In this document: in pieces, positions 25,650 through 34,709 of the stretch
Layout of the letters: every line of letters starts with the position of its first letter
Position numbering within the stretch: the first letter of the stretch is position 1
NCBI GenBank assembly: GCA_024235095.1
Contig: JACKNC010000001.1
Location: forward strand, 898,501 to 962,500
DNA: 64,000 nt
Origin: Gammaproteobacteria bacterium
Lineage (GTDB): Bacteria > Pseudomonadota > Gammaproteobacteria > Competibacterales > Competibacteraceae
Direction of reading: 5' to 3'
Notes under the pieces: model-generated
Told to the model about the DNA's origin: nothing
The model's input: the letters and a program-made list of their open reading frames with translations, nothing else
Database searches by the model: none
Made by a program: the position numbers and the translations under genes

Positions 25650-28600
25650 CTATCCGCTACATTCGCTAACATAACGAGAATTGGTATGATAATTTTCATC
25701 CAGCATCGGGCGCATGAGCACAAGTGCGGTAATCCGCCGCGCGATCCAGGTCAATTCCAGGGCTTCATCAGCGGACAAGGGCCGTCCCAGTAATTCCAGC
25801 TCCCGATACGACAGCCATTTTTTAATCACCTGATAGCCGCCCAGCGTGAATTCCCAGACCGGGCGCGGGATATTTTTCCAGTAGCATTGTGCATTCAGGT
25901 AAATATCCAGGGTTTCCGCGCCTAAACCCGGCTGTTCGGCGTCGGTTAAGGCGCGGCTGACCGCTTTCCCTTTGCCGGGCATGGTGACGCCGCCTTTGCC
26001 GGCATGACCCCAACCGGCGGTGACTTTAAGATGTTCCGGCGTGAGTGCGACATCATTCGGAAGAGTCAGCAGGGCGATGGCCGCCAGTTCCGGGCGTGGT
26101 TTACCTTGAGTGATGCCGGGCAAGGGTGTTTCAATATCGAGCAGGGCGGCGATTTTCTGACCTAATTCAGCGGAGGCGAGCAGCCGCTCTCGCGTGGCGG
26201 GTAATGGAATGCGCGGCCAGTCCTGTTTCAGCGCTCCGGCATTGTCGGTGCGATAGGCGGGGGCGTGAAGAATGGCGACGATGTGGTGAAACAACGCTGG
26301 CGCGTCGGCATCGAGGCGGGTGAGGTAGTTGGCGGCGGCAGGGCTGAGATTGGGTTGGTAAGTGCTTTGGCTGGCGAAGGGCTTGAGATAGATGGGAAAA
26401 AGATTTGCGCCTCTTTCAATCAAATGTCCCGCGCCAATTCGCTGAATCACAACGGGCGGATCAAAGTCGCGCCGTAGTTTTTGGGCAGAAGCAACCCATA
26501 AATTATGTTGGAAAACATGCGGAATGTATTCGCTCCGATTTCGATCAAGCAATTTGGTTTCCGCTTCCCAGTACAACCACCGAACATCAAAGGGCCGATA
26601 AACATAACGCACGATATTTTCCGGCCTGAATCCACGTTTTTGCAGAGTTGCGCGTGTTGCTTTCGGATCAAAGCTGCTGGTTTTCTCCATCAAAGCAGGC
26701 GCAATTCTTCGTATTTCTTCATCGCTGACCTTCGGATCGAAATACTTGCGCATCCGTTGTTCCAGCGCGGCGCGGTCAATGTCGACCAAGGCATCGTCGC
26801 GGCTGGTTTTGACGCCGGGGTAGGAGGCGGGCAACAATTCGGGCAGGCGTGGCCAAGCGAGATAATACGCCTCCACCTGCATGGGCATGAAGGGCAGGCC
26901 CAACGCTAGTGGCGGTTGCAGCACCGAGTAATGAGATTCCGGCGACGGGTCGAGGCTTTCGGCAAGTTCTTCACGCTTGCGCTTGCCCCACCAGTGACGG
27001 AAATGGAGCAAAGTCTTTTCAGTTCCCCCCTTTGGCAAAGGGGGGCTAGGGGGGATTTCTGAGTCTGCACTAAATCCCCCCCGACCCCCCTTTTTCAAAG
27101 GGGGGAGATCCGCATGAGTGATTTCCAAAGGGGGGAGATCCGCATGGGTGATTTCCAAAGGGGGGAGATTATCGCTCATGGGAGTTTCTGTATTTTCAGG
27201 GATTTTCCGCGCCATCAAGGCAATCGCCGTCCCGACCTGTATCCCTTCCGGGTTGAAATCGGTGGAAAAAACGCTGGGATCAGGCAACCCTTCCGGGGTC
27301 AGCTTGCCGGTTTTGTACTTGTCGCCATTCAGGCAATCAATCCAAATCCGGTCAAACTTCTCCAGATAGCGTTCCCGCATTCCAGTAAACGACAGCCCAT
27401 CCAGCCAGGAATAATTTGAGATAAAACAAACCACGCCCCGCCCACTGTGTTCGACGATATGCCGCTCCGCCATCCGGTAAAACCGCACATACAGATCATT
27501 CAAACCCTGCCCTTGCGGCGCGGGCGCATGGCGGGTTTGCCGATAGGCGCGGGTCAATTCCTGTTCCTCGTCCACCGCCACCCCGGCGAATCCGTTGTAG
27601 GGCGGATTGCCTAGAATCACCAGAATTCGCTGTTCCTGTTTCACTCGACGCGCCGCCTGATTCTCCGTCATCAACTCCGGGAAGTTCAGCATCAGTTGCG
27701 CCATGCGCCGCTTGCCTTCCTCATCCGGCGGTTCCCAACCGGTCAGCGCATTGGTTAGATAAACGCCTAGCCGCTCCATTTCGCTGGTCAACGGATCGGT
27801 TTCCAGCGTCGCGCCCCCCTGTTGCAGCAGCAAACCCAGTTGCAAATGCGCCACCACATACGGCGCGGGCAATAGCTCGAAGCCAAACACCCGCTTCAGC
27901 GCCGCCTGTTTCAACTTCGCCCCGGCCAAGCTGCCCAAACCCTGTTCATCCAGCCGGGCCTTGATCAAGCGCAACACCTCGGTCAAATACGCGCCGGTGC
28001 CGCAACACGGATCGAGAATGAACACGCCCGGATCGGCCAACCCGTCCGCAATGCCCAATTCTTCCCGCAACACCGTATCCACCCGCGCCACCATATAGCG
28101 CACGATCTCCGGCGGCGTGTACCACACACCCAACTGCTTGCGCAGTTCCGGGTCAAATGCTTGCAGGAACGGCTCATAGAAATACTGCACGGCGTTACCG
28201 GCGGCGAACAGGCGGAAAAACGCCTCCCGATCCACCCGGTTCAACACCCCATTCACCCAGTCCAGCACCTCGGTCAGTCCCAGCGGCAACAACCGGGACG
28301 GCTGCGACAATTGTTCAAACAACCCGCGAATCATCGGTACGCGCAAGATCCAGCTGGCCAGCCGCCAGTCGAAACGATCTTGCCGATTCGGTTGTTCCTG
28401 AGACCACAACACCCAGGCGGAAAACACCCCATAGAACAAGGTCTGAATCAGCGTAGACCGGAAAAAATGCTCACCCTCCTCCGCCTCGAAATGCAGGCCC
28501 AGCGCATTCTCCAGCGCCGACCGCAGCGCCAGCAGCGCCGGCAAATCCGGCTTATCCGCCAATCGCGTCCTGGCCTCGCGGGCATACGAGGCCAGGAACC

Positions 28601-29168
28601 AGGCCACGTCACGCGGACTGTTCAACGGCGCAGCGCATAACATGACCCGCTGCAAATACTCCACCAGGCGTTCACCGTGGGTTTGGGCAAACGCACGAGG
28701 CTGTTGCAGCCGGGACTTGAATTCATCAACCGATTCCGCGAGCCGCAAGGTTTCCAGCATCACCGACTGCCCCTGCCGATCCGCACCAATCAACAGAAAA
28801 TCCCGATAATTGGTCACCAGCACCAGCCGGTAGCGCTCCCAATACTTGCCGACCTGCGCCCCACCCGCCGTTAGCCAACTATCGTCCGCCATCCCCTTGA
28901 TCTCGACCACGCCGCGTTCCGGCAACTGGCCGGGCAACGGTTCGGCGACGCCTTTGGGTAGTTGATTCGCGGTGAACAAGCCTACATCCGGGTTGCCCGC
29001 CCCGGTATTCTGCAATTGCGACACCGCCAGCACACGCGGCTTCAGCATCTCGCCGACCGCATTCAGCAACTGGATCAGCGCCGGATAATAGGACGTTTCC
29101 TGAACGCCGCCGCCCGTGGCGCGAATCTCAGCCAGGACAGTAAAGTAGGTTTCGGCAGGGGAGGTCAT
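25650..29168 (-). CDS. PD-(D/E)XK nuclease plus N6-adenine methylase fusion (type ISP/IIG-like restriction-modification enzyme)
   Basis: 1172 residues. The N-terminal 130 residues hold GNPDVGLF and, after a spacer, GVVEIKG, a PD-(D/E)XK nuclease pattern. The methylase core follows: LDPCCGTGAYLTEVL near residue 385 (S-adenosylmethionine site) and ILGNPPYNGFAG near residue 530 (catalytic NPPY of adenine-N6 methylases). The C-terminal third, with YRPFDVRWLYWE and a DPPVVIQRIGAGH block, resembles the specificity region of type ISP enzymes, but there is no helicase domain. Residues about 663-716 are encoded by inserted palindromic repeat DNA. Single-chain cutting and modifying is inferred. Confidence 0.8.
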   Translation of the reverse strand: MTSPAETYFTVLAEIRATGGGVQETSYYPALIQLLNAVGEMLKPRVLAVSQLQNTGAGNPDVGLFTANQLPKGVAEPLPGQLPERGVVEIKGMADDSWLTAGGAQVGKYWERYRLVLVTNYRDFLLIGADRQGQSVMLETLRLAESVDEFKSRLQQPRAFAQTHGERLVEYLQRVMLCAAPLNSPRDVAWFLASYAREARTRLADKPDLPALLALRSALENALGLHFEAEEGEHFFRSTLIQTLFYGVFSAWVLWSQEQPNRQDRFDWRLASWILRVPMIRGLFEQLSQPSRLLPLGLTEVLDWVNGVLNRVDREAFFRLFAAGNAVQYFYEPFLQAFDPELRKQLGVWYTPPEIVRYMVARVDTVLREELGIADGLADPGVFILDPCCGTGAYLTEVLRLIKARLDEQGLGSLAGAKLKQAALKRVFGFELLPAPYVVAHLQLGLLLQQGGATLETDPLTSEMERLGVYLTNALTGWEPPDEEGKRRMAQLMLNFPELMTENQAARRVKQEQRILVILGNPPYNGFAGVAVDEEQELTRAYRQTRHAPAPQGQGLNDLYVRFYRMAERHIVEHSGRGVVCFISNYSWLDGLSFTGMRERYLEKFDRIWIDCLNGDKYKTGKLTPEGLPDPSVFSTDFNPEGIQVGTAIALMARKIPENTETPMSDNLPPLEITHADLPPLEITHADLPPLKKGGRGGFSADSEIPPSPPLPKGGTEKTLLHFRHWWGKRKREELAESLDPSPESHYSVLQPPLALGLPFMPMQVEAYYLAWPRLPELLPASYPGVKTSRDDALVDIDRAALEQRMRKYFDPKVSDEEIRRIAPALMEKTSSFDPKATRATLQKRGFRPENIVRYVYRPFDVRWLYWEAETKLLDRNRSEYIPHVFQHNLWVASAQKLRRDFDPPVVIQRIGAGHLIERGANLFPIYLKPFASQSTYQPNLSPAAANYLTRLDADAPALFHHIVAILHAPAYRTDNAGALKQDWPRIPLPATRERLLASAELGQKIAALLDIETPLPGITQGKPRPELAAIALLTLPNDVALTPEHLKVTAGWGHAGKGGVTMPGKGKAVSRALTDAEQPGLGAETLDIYLNAQCYWKNIPRPVWEFTLGGYQVIKKWLSYRELELLGRPLSADEALELTWIARRITALVLMRPMLDENYHTNSRYVSECSG
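27020..27172. repeat. Palindromic repeat element and 30-bp tandem repeats inside the methylase gene
   Basis: Two C-run/G-run stems (CCCCCC-TTTGGCAAA-GGGGGG and CCCCCC-TTTTTCAAA-GGGGGG) flank GGGGGGATTT and AAATCCCCCC, forming a composite inverted repeat. From 27097 the 30-bp unit aaaggggggagatccgcatg plus agtgatttcc is repeated twice and then partially. All of it is in frame with the methylase and encodes DLPPLEITHA repeats and PPLKKGGRGGF on the minus strand. Confidence 0.85.
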
Positions 29169-29248
29169 CGTGGGGGAGTGTTGGGGTTAGGGAGTATCCC
29201 CCTAACCCGCTTGCTAAAGGTGAGGAAACCATAGCAGGGACGCTTTGC

Positions 29249-29279
29249 TCCCCTTTGAAAAAGGAGATCTGGGGATTCC
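29249..29279. repeat. Degraded copy of the C/G-run palindrome
   Basis: CCCC-TTTGAAAAA-GGAGATCTGGGGATT is a decayed, reverse-oriented copy of the dispersed element, in the gap between the GH57 and methylase genes. Confidence 0.5.
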
Positions 29280-29291
29280 TCTTCTGCGCCG

Positions 29292-31418
29292 CTACGCCAG
29301 ATACACCCGCTCCAGCGCACTGCGTGAGAAGTTCCCCTTGCTGTCTTCCGCCTCGATGTAGTAACGCACATCACCCGCGCCGACTGGCAACTTCGCCGTG
29401 TAATAATTTCCGGTGATTGCCGCACTGGTTTGCGTGGGATACGGGCCATGATCGGTCATCGCCAGCCGCGTTTCGCCGTTCGCATCGCGCAATATCAGCG
29501 TCACCTGCTTCAGCCCGCTGATGTCGTAAACGAAGGTATGCACCGTACCCTCGCGCGGCGCATCCAGCAGACAACCTTGCCCCCAACGCTTGCCGCCGGG
29601 ATTTTCCGGGGTCACCCACGGCGCAAAAATGGTCGGTCCAGTGCGATCTTTGCCAGCGGCTAGCAGGGCGTCAACCTGACTCTTCACCACGCGATAACCC
29701 TGATTGGCGGCGTTGGTGACTTGCTGATCCCAAACGTGTTGCCCGGTCCAGTACCAGTAGCAACTGGTCTCGGCAGCCAGCATCAGCCAGGTAATATCAT
29801 GCAGTCCAGCCTGGTTGGGATCGACGTCTTCCAGGGTATGCACGACATTCTGGAACGCAGTCAGCACCGCCCAGGAATTGAGATCCGGCGAATAGGGCTG
29901 ATCGTAACGGCTGAACCACTTCATGAACTGCGGATCGCCATTGTCGGCCCCGCTCCAGGAACCCGGTTCGATATGCGCCGCTTGTTCTGGATCAGGCGGG
30001 AACCGATCGAGGTAGTCATGCACCGAGGTCAGTTCAAAGCGCGGATCGCCTTGCAGCCAACGCACCATTTCCCCAGTGTTGTGGTTGTAGTAGCTGTCCG
30101 CGCCGCCGCCGTGATTGTCGCCGTCGGAGTGCAGCAAGAAAAACGGCGGATGCTTGGGGTCAAACGTCCCAGTGTCGACGATCCGGTTATAGACCTGGCC
30201 CAGCACGTCGGGATATTGCAGCGCCCCGAAGCCGCCCCGGGCGTCCTCGTTGCCGATATAGCGCTCCGCTGGCACCGCGATGATTTTATGAACCTTGCCC
30301 TCTGGGTCTTCATACTGCACATATTCCGGTTTCAGCAAGCTCGGCGAGATTTTCGACCCGGCCCAGATATTGTGCAGTTGCAGCCAGTCATTGACCGGCG
30401 GATTGACCTGTTCGGCGGGATTCGGCGGCAACATGCCCTCATTAATGCCTGCGTAAGGATAATCCTGGCAGGCCCGGAAGCGATGGATCGAATCATAAAT
30501 CACCGCCTTGACTCCGGCCTGATTCAGCGCCGGGATCATGCGAATATGGAAAGCGGTTTCCGGGGGGAACATCACGCTGGACGCTTCCACGCCAAACGCC
30601 GAGCGGATGATGTTCCGATGCCATTCGACCTGCTTGACGATGTCCCGCTCCGGGATCAGCGCCATCAATGGATGAAAGAACCCGAAGGCCACGAAATCCA
30701 CGCGGGGATGACCCAGCACGGTTTTTTCCTGGGCGATGGCGCGCAACTCATGATTCCAGTTGCCGAACCGCCCGCCGCACAGACCATCGGTGGCGCAACG
30801 GTCCAGTTGCTCGATCAGCGAACCGCTCCAACTGGTCGACAGACCCCCATGCGGCAGGCCGCCGCTGATGTATTGACGCGCGGCGGTGGGAATGAAATGC
30901 GTGTAGGGGCCGCCGCGCGCCCCGAAGATGCCGTCCTTTTCGCCATCCCAGTAATACTGGTCAGTGACGTTATAGTAGGGCTGGTGCATGTGCTTGTGGA
31001 TGCCAAAGTACAGCTTGACCGGAGTATCGCCCGGCCCGGTGGCGACCCGAATCACCGGCTTGGCCTTGACATTCGGCGCGATGCGCAACTGGCGAAATTC
31101 CTTGATCCAGTCGCCGCCGCCGGCCTGTTGAATATCGGCCTTGCGGCAACCTTCCGCCTGTACAGTGATCGTGTTGGGCCACAACAGTCCCGCTGGAACG
31201 GTGGCTGTGTAGTGGTAATCGCCATCGACGACCGTTTCCTCCAACGCCTCACCGGTGATCAGGCGCTGTCCGTCCGGCGCGTGCAGGATCATCTGGGGAA
31301 ACGGAACCTGGCCATCAGCGACGAACGTGAGGGTAAAGGCCGGATTTTTGCCAGATTCGTCACATTCCAGCGTTTCGGGCAGTTCAATCTGCAGAATACG
31401 GTTAAAAACATCAGCCAT
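29292..31418 (-). CDS. Glycoside hydrolase family 57 protein
   Basis: 708 residues from ATG 31418, which has GAGG 7 bp upstream; a GTG at 31463 overlapping the previous stop (GTGA) has no ribosome site. Residues 10-130 form a beta-sandwich-like N-terminal domain. The GH57 catalytic barrel starts with KLYFGIHKHMHQPYY near residue 150 (family motif HxHQPxY) and includes GNWNHELRAIAQEK, MFPPETAFH with the likely catalytic Glu near residue 300, and LLHSDGDNHGGG with the likely catalytic Asp. A C-terminal beta domain resembles carbohydrate-binding or starch-active enzymes. GH57 enzymes cleave or rearrange alpha-glucans such as glycogen. No signal peptide, so cytoplasmic action is likely. Its place between restriction genes looks incidental. 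Confidence 0.85.
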   Translation of the reverse strand: MADVFNRILQIELPETLECDESGKNPAFTLTFVADGQVPFPQMILHAPDGQRLITGEALEETVVDGDYHYTATVPAGLLWPNTITVQAEGCRKADIQQAGGGDWIKEFRQLRIAPNVKAKPVIRVATGPGDTPVKLYFGIHKHMHQPYYNVTDQYYWDGEKDGIFGARGGPYTHFIPTAARQYISGGLPHGGLSTSWSGSLIEQLDRCATDGLCGGRFGNWNHELRAIAQEKTVLGHPRVDFVAFGFFHPLMALIPERDIVKQVEWHRNIIRSAFGVEASSVMFPPETAFHIRMIPALNQAGVKAVIYDSIHRFRACQDYPYAGINEGMLPPNPAEQVNPPVNDWLQLHNIWAGSKISPSLLKPEYVQYEDPEGKVHKIIAVPAERYIGNEDARGGFGALQYPDVLGQVYNRIVDTGTFDPKHPPFFLLHSDGDNHGGGADSYYNHNTGEMVRWLQGDPRFELTSVHDYLDRFPPDPEQAAHIEPGSWSGADNGDPQFMKWFSRYDQPYSPDLNSWAVLTAFQNVVHTLEDVDPNQAGLHDITWLMLAAETSCYWYWTGQHVWDQQVTNAANQGYRVVKSQVDALLAAGKDRTGPTIFAPWVTPENPGGKRWGQGCLLDAPREGTVHTFVYDISGLKQVTLILRDANGETRLAMTDHGPYPTQTSAAITGNYYTAKLPVGAGDVRYYIEAEDSKGNFSRSALERVYLA

Positions 31419-31459
31419 TGCATAACCTCGCGTTGATGGGAGTGGTAGCAGTCTTCGTT

Positions 31460-32212
31460 TCACGGTAGAAATTTGTCTAAGTCAAAATTGTTGCTATTAA
31501 ACTCTACAAGTCTAATCCAGTCTATCGCCCCGTTTTCATCACAGAAACGGTCGATAAATTCCTTGGTAAATCGGTTTGTTACATTGCTCTTCCCAATGAA
31601 AAACATTGCATTGTGTTCTTGGGCCATATATCCAACAGGTTCGATAATTTCTGTATAGAGATGCTGATTCCCGCTAACAAGATACCAGAAGTTCTGCCCT
31701 ACTACTTTCATATATCCGCGAACGTAGCTTGTTTTTGTTTTTCCATAGCAGATACCCAGCACAGGTTGAACATTCATGCCTCGCTTCGATTGCTTGACTC
31801 GGGTTACGGCATTTTTCAGATCCTGTTCCAATTTGTTTTGTTGAGAGCTGTTACCCCAATTTGTTCCTGATTTTACGGAGATCACATAATGAACGCTGTT
31901 ATTGATGAATTCCAAATCCACTCCTGGAGCAGTAGACTTGTGGCCTCCACAGGTCATCTCGGCAATGTAAACAGCTAATCCTTCTAAAAAATCCCCAAAT
32001 AGCTTTTCTTCGGAAGAAGATAAGAAAGCCTCAAGCAGGTTAGATATTAACTCACTTGCAGTAGCGACATTTTTTGCCTTGAAGAGATAAGGATTTTTAG
32101 TCAACAGTTTATCAAGTTTAAGTTCTTCAAGTGATTTAATGCGACGGTGGTGAAAGTCTGCCACATGCTCATTAACATAAGTACAAACCTTATCCAGATC
32201 AAGAAGATTCAT
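31460..32212 (-). CDS. Type II restriction endonuclease, PmeII-like
   Basis: 250 residues starting MNLLDLDKVCTYVNEHVADFH. The probable catalytic site is GVDLEFINNSVHYVISVKSG near residues 95-115, a PD-(D/E)XK variant in which Asp and SVK supply the metal ligands and Lys. The sequence reads like the PmeII family. The gene follows the methyltransferase by 36 bp on the same strand and has the same AT-rich base use, unlike neighbours on both sides, so the pair was probably acquired together. Recognition sequence not predictable here. Confidence 0.75.
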   Translation of the reverse strand: MNLLDLDKVCTYVNEHVADFHHRRIKSLEELKLDKLLTKNPYLFKAKNVATASELISNLLEAFLSSSEEKLFGDFLEGLAVYIAEMTCGGHKSTAPGVDLEFINNSVHYVISVKSGTNWGNSSQQNKLEQDLKNAVTRVKQSKRGMNVQPVLGICYGKTKTSYVRGYMKVVGQNFWYLVSGNQHLYTEIIEPVGYMAQEHNAMFFIGKSNVTNRFTKEFIDRFCDENGAIDWIRLVEFNSNNFDLDKFLP

Positions 32213-32248
32213 TAGTGGAACACTTTTTAAGAAAGATATTTAAGAGGT

Positions 32249-33100
32249 TTAATAAATTTCTTGTTCTTCCACAGTATCAGGCAATTGAATTCGTATTTGA
32301 GTTAAACGGTTCATAGAAACATCGATATATTCAGGATTAATTTCAATTCCTGAATAGCAACGCCCCATCTGCGCTGCTGCTACAGCCGTTGTGCCAGAGC
32401 CAACAAATGGATCGAGCACAACATCACCTTGCTGAGTAAAAAGTCTGATGAACCACTTAGGTAAGTCAATGGGAAAAACAGCGCTATGATTTCGATTAGA
32501 GCATTCGGTAGCCATGTGAATAACATTCGTCGGATATACCAAATTACGCCCTAACCAGTTTGAGATATTTTTTCCAAAACCGCTGCCTACTTTGGATTCA
32601 TCTCTCATTTTGTCGGTTTGACTCAAATTAGACAAGCGATCTTTTGCCCAGTCCCCTACTGGAACCATAACTTCTTGCTGATACATATTAAATTTCTTAT
32701 TTTTATTAAACTGAATGAGTCTTTCCCAGTTATCCCGAAACCGGTTCGGCCATTTACCAGGATATGAATTTTTTTTATGCCAGATAAATTCCTCAGTCCA
32801 AAGCCAGCCTTGTTTTTGCATGGCCAATATAAGTTCTATAACATAAGTATGTCGTTCTCCATCTACGACTCGCTCTTTAATGTTGAGTATAAAAGTCCCG
32901 GTAGGCTTCAATATACGGAGTAATTGTTCCGATTTTGGCAAAAACCAATCAACATATTCATCAGGATTGACTCCACCATAAGTTTTTTGGCGTTGATCTG
33001 CGTAGGGTGGCGACGTAAAAATTAAATCCACTGAGTTATCAGGGAATGCTTTTAGGACATCACCACAATCACCAGGAAAAATTCTGTTCAGAATTTCCAC
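32249..33100 (-). CDS. Type II DNA methyltransferase (TSPPY, beta class)
   Basis: 283 residues. The catalytic motif TSPPY near residue 30 precedes the S-adenosylmethionine motif DPFVGSGTTAVAA near residue 235, the order of beta-class methylases; SPPY favours N4-cytosine, but N6-adenine is possible. The central variable segment (SYPGKWPNRFRDNWERLIQFNKNKKF) likely gives specificity. Cognate of the adjacent endonuclease. Low GC content relative to flanks. Confidence 0.88.
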   Translation of the reverse strand: MEILNRIFPGDCGDVLKAFPDNSVDLIFTSPPYADQRQKTYGGVNPDEYVDWFLPKSEQLLRILKPTGTFILNIKERVVDGERHTYVIELILAMQKQGWLWTEEFIWHKKNSYPGKWPNRFRDNWERLIQFNKNKKFNMYQQEVMVPVGDWAKDRLSNLSQTDKMRDESKVGSGFGKNISNWLGRNLVYPTNVIHMATECSNRNHSAVFPIDLPKWFIRLFTQQGDVVLDPFVGSGTTAVAAAQMGRCYSGIEINPEYIDVSMNRLTQIRIQLPDTVEEQEIY

Positions 33101-33221
33101 CGTTACGCTCCTACACAGGTTTTAACCGAAAACCTAAACACTAAGACAGTTTGTGAAAGATTTTACCAAAATGGTCAGGCAACCCGCCGCCGCCAATTGC
33201 CGAAAATAAATTTGCTGGGTC

Positions 33222-34679
33222 CTACAGCAAAAAAATCGTTGCCAGCCCCAGAAAAATGAAAAATCCCATGCCATCGGTGATAAAGGTCAGTAAAACGCTG
33301 GAACCTAGCGCCGGATCACGACCCAGACTGTGCAAAATCAAGGGAATGGCCACGCCCATTAGCGCAGCCAGCAACAGGTTCAGCAGCATTGCCGCGGCCA
33401 TAACGCCCCCCAAGGGCAGGTTCCAGTATAGCAGGTAGGCGAACAATCCCACGGTGGCCCCCCACACGATGCCATTAAGCAGCCCCACGCCCAACTCCTT
33501 AAATACCAGATGCCAGGTATTCTCCGGGGTAATTTCACCCAGCGCCAGGCCACGCACCACCAGGGCCGTAGTTTGATTGCCGGAATTGCCGCCGATGCCC
33601 GCGATAATCGGCATCAAGGTCGCCAGAGCCACAATTTGCGAAATCGTCCCTTCAAACAGACCAATCGCTCGGGAAGCGATGAACGCAGTACAGAGGTTGA
33701 CCGACAGCCACAGCCAGCGGTTACGGGCGCTGTCCCAGATCGGCGCGAACAGATCCTCGTCGCCGCGCAAACCCGCCATGTTCAGCACATCCTCTTCCGA
33801 CTCCTCGCGGATGTAGTCCACTACTTCATCCACCGTCAGCCGGCCCACCAGCCTACCCCGTTCGTTGACCACCGGCGCGGATACCAGATCGTAGCGTTCA
33901 AAAGCGCGGGCGGCGTCATCGGCGTTGTCCGTGGCGTTAAAAACCACGGAATCCGTTAGCATCAGCTCCGCCACAGACGTTTGCGGTTCATTAAGCAATA
34001 GCGCCTGCAACGGCAACACGCCTTTGAGCAGATGACGGGCGTCGACCACGAACAGGCAATCGGTGTTCGGCGGTAAATCCTCGCGGCCACGCAGCAGCCG
34101 TAACACTTGTTCAACCCGCTGATTCTCGCGCACGGTGAGGACATCCTGACTCATCAAATGACCGACCTGGTCTTCGGTATAGGCCATGGTGGTCCGCAAC
34201 CAGTCGCGGTCGCGGGCGTTTAATGACTGCAGGACTTCCGTTAGCACGTCGTCGGGCACGGCCTCGGCGAATTCCGTCAAATCGTCGGCGTCGAGTTGAC
34301 CTAGCACCCGCACCAGGGCAGGCCGTTCCAGAATCTCGATCAGCGAATCCCGCACGGCGTCCGAGACTTCCAGCAAGACCTCTCCACCCTGCTCATCGGG
34401 CATCTGGCGCCAGACCAGCAACCGGTCATCGACCGGCAACGCCTCAAGGATGAAGGCAATATCGGCTGGATGCAGACTGCGCAGTTTAAGTTGCAATTCC
34501 ACCAAGTGCTGACGATGCACCAGCGATTCGATCAGATCATGGCGAGGACTGCGCCGGTCACGGTCGATCATGATCTCGACCAGCTGATGCTTCTCCAGTA
34601 GCTTGACGATTTGCCGCAGATGATCCTCCACCTTATGGGAAGATTGGCGGGTCATGGCGGCAGAATCAGAATCGGTCAT
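33222..34679 (-). CDS. mgtE: Magnesium transporter MgtE
   Basis: 485 residues. The N-terminal superhelical MgtE domain (residues 30-150, LRSLHPADIAFILEAL and DDLTEFAEAVPDDVLTEVLQ) is followed by two CBS domains (about 155-275) that sense cytosolic magnesium. Five membrane helices after about residue 310 include the pore signature ATLMPIIAGIGGNSGNQTTALVVRGLALG. It gates Mg2+ entry. It lies 30 bp downstream of ispG on the same strand. Confidence 0.95.
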   Translation of the reverse strand: MTDSDSAAMTRQSSHKVEDHLRQIVKLLEKHQLVEIMIDRDRRSPRHDLIESLVHRQHLVELQLKLRSLHPADIAFILEALPVDDRLLVWRQMPDEQGGEVLLEVSDAVRDSLIEILERPALVRVLGQLDADDLTEFAEAVPDDVLTEVLQSLNARDRDWLRTTMAYTEDQVGHLMSQDVLTVRENQRVEQVLRLLRGREDLPPNTDCLFVVDARHLLKGVLPLQALLLNEPQTSVAELMLTDSVVFNATDNADDAARAFERYDLVSAPVVNERGRLVGRLTVDEVVDYIREESEEDVLNMAGLRGDEDLFAPIWDSARNRWLWLSVNLCTAFIASRAIGLFEGTISQIVALATLMPIIAGIGGNSGNQTTALVVRGLALGEITPENTWHLVFKELGVGLLNGIVWGATVGLFAYLLYWNLPLGGVMAAAMLLNLLLAALMGVAIPLILHSLGRDPALGSSVLLTFITDGMGFFIFLGLATIFLL

Positions 34680-34709
34680 CGGAAGTTCACATTAAGTCGT
34701 CTTGAGCAT

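Noticed and set aside
27097..27172. Short CRISPR or direct-repeat regulatory array
   Set aside because: The 30-bp repeats are in frame inside a protein gene and are only two and a half copies.
25650..29168. BREX PglX methylase
   Set aside because: A PD-(D/E)XK motif at the N-terminus and absence of any other BREX gene nearby do not fit.
29721..31436. 571-codon plus-strand frame
   Set aside because: Shadow of the GH57 gene; no motif, and the minus-strand protein carries clear GH57 signatures.
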